Shown one piece after another: positions 23,043 to 27,566 of a stretch of 27,566 bases of DNA. Under the pieces are notes generated by a model. That model made no database searches. It saw only the letters and a list, made by a program, of their open reading frames with translations, and was not told the origin of the DNA. This stretch comes from CAMEON01 sp045128275. GTDB taxonomy: Bacteria > Bacillota > Clostridia > Oscillospirales > CAG-272. Where the stretch lies: positions 1 through 27,566 of the forward strand of contig JBGVRH010000085.1 in the NCBI GenBank assembly GCA_045128275.1, given 5' to 3'. Positions within the stretch are counted from its first letter, which is position 1. Each line of letters starts with the position of its first letter. The position numbers and the translations under genes were made by a program.

Positions 23043-24305
23043 ATGATTATGAAAAAGGAGCAGCTTCCTAATATTCGCAGAGTCAATAGTACCGGTATTC
23101 CAGAGGCGATTCGATTGCTTGAAGAAACTACCGAATATGCGAAGAAAGAGAAAAAACATATTCTTGCTCTTGTAACAGGTGTGCCAGGAGCTGGAAAGAC
23201 GTTCCTCGGTTTGCAGTTCGTTTATAACATTTGCGAAGACGATCATGCTGTAAATTCCGTATATCTTTCTGGTAATGGACCATTGGTGGAGGTTTTGACA
23301 AACGCACTTGGAAGCAATGTCTTTGTGAAGGATTTGCATAAAGTGGAGAACGAGTACATTCGAAATGGCACACATGATTTTCACAGCAACGTTATCGTAT
23401 TTGACGAAGGCCAGCGTGCGTGGGATAAGAAACAGATGGCTGACAAAAAGCGTGGCCACAATGTGTCTGAACCGGATGTTATGGTAAAATTGGCAGAAGA
23501 TAGACTTGACTGGTGTGTATTGCTGGTTCTTGTGGGAGAAGGCCAGGAGATTCATAACGGTGAAAATGCAGGTATTACACAGTGGAATGCTGCGTTGAAC
23601 AACTCGGGAATTGAGTGGGAAGTTATTTGTCCGGACAAGCTTGTGTCAGTATTTCATCGCGATCAAAAAATGATAGAAGGCGATTGCAACAAGCTCGATT
23701 TGACTGTTTCTCTGCGTACGCATTTGGCTGGTGATGTAAGTAATTTTGTAAACGCTATTATTGAGGGAAATATATCTAAAGCGAAAAAATACACAAAAGA
23801 TATTTTCGATGCTGGCTTTACAGTGTTTGTAACCCGTGACCTGGAGGCAGCTAAGGAATATTGCCGAGTTCGTTATGATGGCAATATGGATAAAAGATAT
23901 GGTATGCTTCAATCGTCAAAAGCTCGTATTTTGAAGCGCTTTGGCGTATATTCCCAATTCCGTCCAAACTGTGGTGCCTGGTACAATACTCCCGTAGGCA
24001 GTGGAAATTCATGCTGTGATTTAAAAATCGCAATATCCGAGTTTGACTGTCAAGGACTTGAGCTCGATATGCCTATCGTTTGCTGGGGCACTGATATGCG
24101 ATGGAATGGTCGCGATTGGCATTTGTTTGACTCATCTGAGACCGCAGATAGTGACGTGAATACGTATAGAAAGAATAGTTATCGCGTTTTGTTGACACGC
24201 GGAAGAGATGGATTTATTGTCTACATCCCAGACGACCGAACGCTTGATGGTGTATATGAGTTGTTTGGTGAGCTCGGTGTCAAAATGTTAGTAAGAGGTA
24301 AATGA
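23043..24305 (+). CDS. DUF2075/Schlafen-like P-loop helicase, C-terminal half of the interrupted gene
   Basis: 420 aa from the first ATG. Walker A GVPGAGKT (residues 46-53), Walker B VIVFDEGQRAW (117-127; the DUF2075 hallmark is FDEAQRAW), and a C-terminal helicase motif region with FDCQGLELDMPIV and NSYRVLLTRGRDGFIVYIP, which are helicase motifs V and VI of this group. These are ATP-driven DNA/RNA helicase-like proteins, often found with nuclease domains in defence or mobile islands. No RBS precedes 23043, and the frame is open back to 22995, right after the TGA that ends the nuclease half. Independent translation therefore looks weak, and the pair may be a pseudogene, or made by readthrough. 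Confidence 0.75.
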   Translation: MIMKKEQLPNIRRVNSTGIPEAIRLLEETTEYAKKEKKHILALVTGVPGAGKTFLGLQFVYNICEDDHAVNSVYLSGNGPLVEVLTNALGSNVFVKDLHKVENEYIRNGTHDFHSNVIVFDEGQRAWDKKQMADKKRGHNVSEPDVMVKLAEDRLDWCVLLVLVGEGQEIHNGENAGITQWNAALNNSGIEWEVICPDKLVSVFHRDQKMIEGDCNKLDLTVSLRTHLAGDVSNFVNAIIEGNISKAKKYTKDIFDAGFTVFVTRDLEAAKEYCRVRYDGNMDKRYGMLQSSKARILKRFGVYSQFRPNCGAWYNTPVGSGNSCCDLKIAISEFDCQGLELDMPIVCWGTDMRWNGRDWHLFDSSETADSDVNTYRKNSYRVLLTRGRDGFIVYIPDDRTLDGVYELFGELGVKMLVRGK

Positions 24306-24329
24306 TGATAGGAGCATTTGAACCGCTCA

Positions 24330-24420
24330 AAAAGTGATGCAAAAGTGATTCAAAAGATGTTAAAAGTAGTCCCAATCTGTATGCAATCAAGTAGAAATTA
24401 GTAGAAAAATAGTAGAAGAA
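24330..24420. repeat. Phased short direct repeats after the helicase gene
   Basis: Two series at near one helical turn. The first is AAAAGTGATGC, AAAAGTGATTC, AAAAGATGTT, AAAAGTAGTC from 24330 (11, 11 and 10 bp apart). The second is GTAGAAATTA, GTAGAAAAAT, GTAGAAGAA from 24391 (10 and 11 bp apart). Short repeats of this type near tRNA-linked element ends can be arm-type integrase sites; this use is inferred. Confidence 0.55.
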
Positions 24421-24427
24421 CGAAAAA

Positions 24428-24447
24428 AGAGCGGTTTTCACCGCTCT
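24428..24447 (-). terminator. Hairpin terminator, minus strand
   Basis: AGAGCGGT (24428-24435) / ACCGCTCT (24440-24447) with a 4-nt loop. On the minus strand it is followed by TTTTTT, so it ends leftward transcripts; on the plus strand there is no T run after it. Confidence 0.7.
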
Positions 24448-24493
24448 CACAGAATTATCACAAGAGTGCCGAAAACCCTTGTAAACAAAAGAA

Positions 24494-24521
24494 AAATGGA
24501 CATTCCGAAGAATGTCCATTT
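24494..24521 (-). terminator. Terminator directly after the tRNA-Pro-like gene
   Basis: 12-bp perfect stem 24494-24505 / 24510-24521 (AAATGGACATTC and its complement) with a UUCG tetraloop on the minus strand, then TTTTTCTTTTG. It begins at the last base of the encoded CCA end. Confidence 0.85.
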
Positions 24522-24593
24522 GGTCTGAGTGATAAGACTTGAAATTGCGGCCTCTACCACCCCAACGCAAGTCCCTTGAGGATTATCACCGAA
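24521..24593 (-). tRNA. Degenerate tRNA-Pro(GGG)-like gene, 73 nt
   Basis: Minus strand. The 3' part fits tRNA-Pro: acceptor CACTCAG plus A and an encoded CCA (24521-24523), T-loop TTCAAGT, variable region AGGCC, anticodon loop TTGGGGT with U33 and anticodon GGG. The 5' end TTCGGTG can pair with the acceptor at five or six positions including wobbles. However, the T-stem has two mismatches, the anticodon stem has a G-G pair at its top, and the D-arm is reduced (TCC/GGA). It could be a pseudogene or an element-borne tRNA-like sequence. A perfect terminator follows; no clear promoter precedes it. Confidence 0.5.
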
Positions 24594-24596
24594 TAA

Positions 24597-24697
24597 CTTG
24601 CGAAAATGGCAAATATCTCGCGAAATAACCGATAATCTTGCGAAATGAACCAACATCGTGCCAAAAAACTATGAACCTTATCGTAAAAACTATGCAC
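24597..24697. repeat. Iteron-like array, five units of 20-21 bp
   Basis: Units start at 24597, 24617, 24637, 24657 and 24677. The first three share CTTGCGAAA or CTCGCGAAA; the fourth and fifth are weaker and share AAAAACTATG. The period is two helical turns, so bound protein would sit on one face. It directly follows the tRNA-like gene. Confidence 0.65.
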
Positions 24698-24935
24698 CGA
24701 ATTGCACTCTTTTTTGCAATGGAATCACGCAATAGAAACGCATGAACTCCCAAGCAAACACGGAGAGAGCAATTCTATTTTTTTGCAATAGTGTAGTGCT
24801 TGATTGCCTACATTGTAACTCTTAAATCAATTATTGTCAAGGCTCTTTGAAATAATAATTGAAATTTTTTACGGCCTTTACTGTAGTCCGGTAGAGGCCA
24901 TATTTTTGAAAAATCATTTTGAAAGGAGATGATTT
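24698..24935. other. AT-rich gene-free stretch with one hairpin
   Basis: No ORF with an RBS. TTTTTTGCAAT occurs twice (24710-24720, 24779-24789). The inverted repeat GGCCTTTAC (24873-24881) / GTAGAGGCC (24891-24899), with one wobble, is followed by ATATTTTTG and may be a terminator. A good promoter for the following genes is not evident. Confidence 0.5.
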
Positions 24936-24995
24936 ATGAGGTACCCAAGAGATTCCCCCCTAATATATCAAAATCAAATACTACGAAAGGAATAA
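24936..24995 (+). CDS. Possible 19-aa leader peptide
   Basis: ATG at 24936 has GAAAGGAGATG about 7 nt upstream, one of the best RBSs in this AT-rich part. The stop codon is 4 nt before the next ATG (25000) and overlaps its RBS, so it could couple translation. The peptide (MRYPRDSPLIYQNQILRKE) has no recognisable feature. Confidence 0.35.
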   Translation: MRYPRDSPLIYQNQILRKE

Positions 24996-24999
24996 GATT

Positions 25000-25440
25000 A
25001 TGAAAAAAAGATTTTATTTTCCTCTTACTGTAACGCTTTACGAAAGTGATGATTACGGAAATCTAGACTGGAATTCTCCGTGTGAGCTTGACGGCAGATA
25101 TGCCAATGATTTTCAGTCTGAGATTGAGGAGAAGTTCGAAAGCTATACCAAGGACGATATTGAAGATATGGCAACATATTTTCATGGGTCTGAGAAAGTG
25201 GCAGCTAAGCTCAAGTCGATGAAATGGGGGTTCGAAAGTATCGGTGATAAGTTGTTTGGTAGAGTAGATCTTATTGCATCAGAAGAACTTACTCCAGATG
25301 AAGTCGAAGAAGTGAAATCAAACGACACGCAGCTCTCTATATATGTGCTCATAAGGAACTTTTGCAGAAACCAGACTACCTTATCGCGTACAATAAATTA
25401 CTTGAAGAATACGCAAGAGATTACGCCTATCACGTATTAG
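25000..25440 (+). CDS. Hypothetical protein, probably with an altered C-terminus
   Basis: 146 aa. The first 105 residues (MKKRFYFPLTVTLYESDDYG then an acidic helical region, ending EELTPDEVEEVK) resemble a small protein family I recall from accessory regions of gut Clostridia (DUF6329-like, from memory). In those proteins the sequence after EEVK continues differently. Here residues 107-146 are read from DNA that gives a better protein in another frame. AAAGGAA precedes the ATG. AT-rich codons, no signal peptide. Function unknown. Confidence 0.55.
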   Translation: MKKRFYFPLTVTLYESDDYGNLDWNSPCELDGRYANDFQSEIEEKFESYTKDDIEDMATYFHGSEKVAAKLKSMKWGFESIGDKLFGRVDLIASEELTPDEVEEVKSNDTQLSIYVLIRNFCRNQTTLSRTINYLKNTQEITPITY

Positions 25441-25607
25441 AAAAGCCGATAACTGTTGTTGGTGATGAAGAAAGGGCGTTTTTGGATTCGGCGCTTGATT
25501 TTGAACTTAGTATCATTGAAAAGAATGAAGTTCAAAATTACAAAAAGGATGCGATATATATTGTTGATTGGGTTAAATCGGGAAAGAATCTGATAGTTTA
25601 TGCTTAA
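25362..25607 (+). CDS. Hypothetical protein fragment, DUF3848-like
   Basis: 81 aa from a TTG codon, overlapping the end of the previous frame. The reading frame is open back to 25302 and gives AALYICAHKELLQKPDYL before the TTG, which looks like natural protein sequence. The rest (YNKLLEEYARDYAYHVLEKP, then FLDSALDFELSIIEKNEV) is similar in layout to the DUF3848 proteins of Clostridia as I remember them. No RBS at the TTG. It is most likely the 3' part of a gene whose start was lost. Confidence 0.4.
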   Translation: MQKPDYLIAYNKLLEEYARDYAYHVLEKPITVVGDEERAFLDSALDFELSIIEKNEVQNYKKDAIYIVDWVKSGKNLIVYA

Positions 25608-25686
25608 GGAAATAGGATAAGGTAATTACAGAGCAACACGAAGAAATAAATACAAATAAAAAAACAATAAAACATAAGAGAAATAT

Positions 25687-25986
25687 ATGAAAACCACAAA
25701 GTCTAAAAAAACAGCAGCAGTTATACCCGCATGCGAACCCACCACGAATGAGCATAGCAAAGCCTATCTCAGAATTATGGCATATTTGGAGAAACACAAC
25801 GCGGAATTGGATCCCAATACACGTCGGTATTTCGATAACTTTTATTTGGGTGTGGGAACAGTAGTTATGGAAATGAACGATCAAATCATTGCTACCAATA
25901 ACCACGGTGTAGGACAATGGGACCAGCTTTATGTTACTTCAAGCGGCGTTTGCTCTCGGGGTAAGAGCATTTTCGGCGGTCTCTAA
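25687..25986 (+). CDS. Hypothetical protein
   Basis: 99 aa, Lys/Thr-rich start (MKTTKSKKTAAVIPACEPTT), a helical middle (AYLRIMAYLEKHNAELD), and a Gly-rich end (SGVCSRGKSIFGGL). No family recognised, no signal peptide or membrane segment. The RBS is weak (AAGAGAAA). Codon use is AT-rich like the rest of the accessory stretch. A 10-bp hairpin follows the stop. Confidence 0.5.
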   Translation: MKTTKSKKTAAVIPACEPTTNEHSKAYLRIMAYLEKHNAELDPNTRRYFDNFYLGVGTVVMEMNDQIIATNNHGVGQWDQLYVTSSGVCSRGKSIFGGL

Positions 25987-25999
25987 TTCAAAGCATCTT

Positions 26000-26033
26000 C
26001 AACACCGTGTAAGAGTATCTTTGCACGGTGTTG
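26000..26033. terminator. Hairpin after the last accessory gene
   Basis: 10-bp perfect stem CAACACCGTG (26000-26009) / CACGGTGTTG (26024-26033). No clear T run follows on either strand, so termination is uncertain. Confidence 0.45.
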
Positions 26034-26083
26034 CTTCTAAAAAACAAACTGCCATTTTTGCGTTATAATTTTTATTAAACCTA

Positions 26084-26112
26084 TTGACAAAGTTCAAATT
26101 TGGGAGTATAAT
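26084..26112 (+). promoter_or_regulatory. Promoter of the DAHP synthase leader transcript
   Basis: TTGACA (26084-26089), 17-bp spacer, TATAAT (26107-26112), both perfect. Predicted start near 26119, 27 nt before leader peptide 1 and about 400 nt before the DAHP synthase ATG. Confidence 0.9.
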
Positions 26113-26145
26113 GTGTAGTATCAAGTTCACAAAGGAGGAGTAGCC

Positions 26146-26217
26146 ATGTTTTTCAACAAGTATTTTTATTATTACTTTGCCAAGGGCTGCCCGAATTTTG
26201 TGAAATCCGAGATATAA
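26146..26217 (+). CDS. Phe/Tyr-rich leader peptide 1 of the DAHP synthase attenuator
   Basis: 23 aa, AAAGGAGG 7 nt before the ATG. It starts MFFNKYFYYYFAKGCP: eight of the first eleven residues are Phe or Tyr. The translation rate would report charged tRNA-Phe and tRNA-Tyr. The codons for KGCP contain GGGCTGCCCG (26184-26193), which can pair with CGGACAGTCC (26247-26256) at the foot of the following terminator. It shares its plan and many positions with leader peptide 2. Confidence 0.88.
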   Translation: MFFNKYFYYYFAKGCPNFVKSEI

Positions 26218-26306
26218 GATTAGAATTATCATCGGAAACAAAAACACGGACAGTCCGCATCTGCTATGCTTTAGGAGCATAATAGTAGAGCGGATTTTTT
26301 ATTTTC
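26184..26306 (+). promoter_or_regulatory. Attenuator 1: antiterminator and terminator
   Basis: Terminator: TCCGC (26254-26258) / GCGGA (26290-26294), then TCTGCTA (26260-26266) / TAGTAGA (26283-26289), and TGCT/AGCA around the loop TTAGG, followed by TTTTTTATTTT. Alternative: GGGCTGCCCG (26184-26193) with CGGACAGTCC (26247-26256), nine pairs with one wobble and one C-A mismatch. It takes the 5' foot of the terminator. A ribosome slowed early in the Phe/Tyr run would leave 26184-26193 free and favour readthrough. Confidence 0.8.
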
Positions 26307-26335
26307 ACAGAATTACTAAAAAAGGAGAAACTATC

Positions 26336-26410
26336 ATGACCTTCAATAAGTTCTTTTATTACTTTTATTATTTTGATAAGGGCTGCCCGATGATTGAATT
26401 CAAGAGATGA
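26336..26410 (+). CDS. Phe/Tyr-rich leader peptide 2 of the DAHP synthase attenuator
   Basis: 24 aa, AAAGGAG 8 nt before the ATG. It starts MTFNKFFYYFYYFDKGCP: nine of residues 3-13 are Phe or Tyr. GGGCTGCCCG is kept unchanged at 26380-26389, in the KGCP codons. It is a second, complete copy of the module 190 bp after the first. Confidence 0.88.
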   Translation: MTFNKFFYYFYYFDKGCPMIEFKR

Positions 26411-26490
26411 TAGATATCCTTGAATGACAAAATACGGACAGTCCGCATTCGTCGTGCTTTTCAGCATACCGAGGGCGGACTTATTATTTT
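26380..26490 (+). promoter_or_regulatory. Attenuator 2: antiterminator and terminator
   Basis: Terminator foot AGTCCGC (26440-26446) / GCGGACT (26475-26481), inner TCG/CGA and TGCT/AGCA around TTTC, followed by TTATTATTTT. Alternative pairing: GGGCTGCCCG (26380-26389) with CGGACAGTCC (26435-26444), the same two segments as in attenuator 1, overlapping the terminator foot by five bases. The stem interior differs from attenuator 1 while the pairing segments are identical. Confidence 0.8.
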
Positions 26491-26522
26491 AAATCGAAAA
26501 TTATGAAAAGAGGTAAATAAAA

Positions 26523-27551
26523 ATGCAAATGAATTTCCATAGAAAGCTTCCGATTCCCCAGGAGGTTAAGAAAGAATATCCACTCACCGAGCGTATGGAG
26601 CAGGTAAAAGCCGCACGTGACGAAGCTATTCGCGCTGTATTTGACGGTAGCTCCGACAAATTCCTTCTCGTGATCGGACCGTGCTCCGCTGACCATCGCG
26701 AGCCTGTTCTTGAATACATTTCCCGCCTTCGCAGAGTGCAGGAGCAGGTAGCAGATAAGATCATTATCATCCCCCGTATTTACACCAACAAGCCGAGAAC
26801 CACGGGTCAGGGCTACAAGGGAATGCTGCACCAGCCCGACCCCGAGGAAAAGCCGGATATGTACAAGGGCATCGTTGCCATCCGTGAGCTTCATATGGCA
26901 GCTTTGCGCGACTACGATTTCTCCTGCGCGGATGAAATGCTGTACCCCGAGAATCACCGTTACCTTTCGGACCTTCTTTCCTACGTTGCGGTTGGAGCGC
27001 GTTCTGTTGAGAATCAGCAGCACAGACTGACCGCAAGCGGCGTCGGCATTCCTGTTGGAATGAAGAACCCCACGGGCGGCGATCTTAGTGTTATGATGAA
27101 CTCGATCGTTGCCGCACAGTCCGGTCACACCTTCATTTACCGTGGTTGGGAGGTTTCCACAGACGGCAATCCGTATGCCCACGCGATTCTTCGCGGATAC
27201 ATTGACTACGCAGGCAGAAGCACCTCCAACTACCATTACGAGGATCTTCTCCGCGTGGAGGAGTTGTACGAAAAGTCTAACCTCACCAATCCGTCAATTA
27301 TCGTAGACACCAACCATAACAACTCGGGGAAGAAGTGTCTTGAGCAGGTCCGTATTGCTAAGGACATCGTTCACAGCCGCAATCAGAATGGGGATATTAA
27401 GCGCTTGGTCAAGGGACTTATGATTGAGAGCTACCTTGAGGACGGTGCTTGCAAAGCCGAGGAGCATATCTTCGGAAAGTCGATCACCGACCCCTGCCTC
27501 GGTTGGGAAAAGACTGAGAAACTGATCCTCGATCTTGCGGATAAACTGTAA
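26523..27551 (+). CDS. 3-deoxy-7-phosphoheptulonate (DAHP) synthase, class I AroF/G/H type
   Basis: 342 aa, the normal size of E. coli-type AroF/AroG/AroH. It joins phosphoenolpyruvate and erythrose 4-phosphate in the first step of the shikimate pathway. Seen: IGPCSADH (residues 51-58, metal-ligand Cys), PRIYTNKPRTTGQGYKG (84-100), VGARSVENQQHR, GIPVGMKNPTGGD, a metal-site region DTNHNNSGKK, and a second His in FIYRG context. The short N-terminal extension is where feedback inhibitors bind in E. coli enzymes; which amino acid acts cannot be told. The Phe/Tyr leader peptides suggest regulation by both. RBS AGAGGT lies about 8 nt before the ATG. The next gene starts 11 nt after the stop, so this is the first structural gene of an operon. 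Codon use is intermediate in GC. Confidence 0.95.
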   Translation: MQMNFHRKLPIPQEVKKEYPLTERMEQVKAARDEAIRAVFDGSSDKFLLVIGPCSADHREPVLEYISRLRRVQEQVADKIIIIPRIYTNKPRTTGQGYKGMLHQPDPEEKPDMYKGIVAIRELHMAALRDYDFSCADEMLYPENHRYLSDLLSYVAVGARSVENQQHRLTASGVGIPVGMKNPTGGDLSVMMNSIVAAQSGHTFIYRGWEVSTDGNPYAHAILRGYIDYAGRSTSNYHYEDLLRVEELYEKSNLTNPSIIVDTNHNNSGKKCLEQVRIAKDIVHSRNQNGDIKRLVKGLMIESYLEDGACKAEEHIFGKSITDPCLGWEKTEKLILDLADKL

Positions 27552-27562
27552 GGAGAAAAGAA

Positions 27563-27566
27563 ATGA
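27563..27566 (+). CDS. Start of the next operon gene (cut by window end)
   Basis: GGAG (27552-27555) overlaps the region just after the DAHP synthase stop and precedes an ATG at 27563-27565. Only the start codon is inside the window, so the product is unknown. The spacing shows it belongs to the same transcript and so would fall under the same attenuators. Confidence 0.5.

Noticed and set aside
22932..23555. 207-codon minus-strand frame opposite the nuclease-helicase junction
   Set aside because: No RBS; lies opposite clear Walker motifs, so it is probably chance in AT-rich DNA.
26119..26522. T-box riboswitch before the DAHP synthase gene
   Set aside because: No AGGGTGGNACCGCG-like T-box sequence; two leader ORFs with strong RBSs explain the region better.

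Overview
The window looks like chromosome of an uncultured, spore-forming gut Clostridia, probably Oscillospirales/Ruminococcaceae-like. This is an inference from a complete spoIIE, strong AAAGGAGG ribosome binding sites, consensus sigma-A promoters with 17-bp spacers, and GC-rich codon use that opens long antisense shadow frames opposite nearly every real gene. An AT-rich stretch (about 21.6-26.5 kb) has a different base composition and looks like accessory DNA.

Layout. Bases 1-163 are one end of a repeat element built from 18-bp hairpin units; a complete copy lies at 17898-18145. spoIIE (minus) follows. Diverging from it is a large secreted GH71/99-like protein, then a DtxR/MntR-type regulator and an FAD oxidoreductase. 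A convergent minus-strand operon encodes a membrane protein, an alpha/beta hydrolase and a LysR regulator. Upstream of that operon is an unannotated structured RNA gene candidate (about 11274-11463, minus) with a perfect promoter, stacked hairpins and a strong terminator. Then come a small XRE regulator, palindromic dispersed repeats around an AT-rich hypothetical gene, and a minus operon of mtaB followed by one long frame that joins a degenerate PurL-like region to a nucleoside hydrolase. On the plus strand follow upp, the complete hairpin-array element, an RluA-type pseudouridine synthase overlapping lnt, and a small lipoprotein.

The AT-rich region starts with a 23-nt tRNA-Pro-derived sequence that recurs 2.9 kb later inside a 73-nt degenerate tRNA-Pro-like gene. 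Between the two copies are an XRE repressor with three operators and a PD-(D/E)XK nuclease plus DUF2075 helicase interrupted by one in-frame TGA. This looks like a decayed mobile or defence island without an integrase. It is followed by a 20-bp iteron-like array and short AT-rich genes with signs of deletion.

The right end holds a DAHP synthase gene (first step of aromatic amino acid synthesis). Its leader carries two tandem Phe/Tyr-rich peptides, each followed by its own terminator. In both modules a segment inside the leader ORF is complementary to the 5' edge of the terminator. This is a duplicated ribosome-mediated attenuator and the clearest regulatory system in the window. All calls come from reading the sequence; no database search was run.
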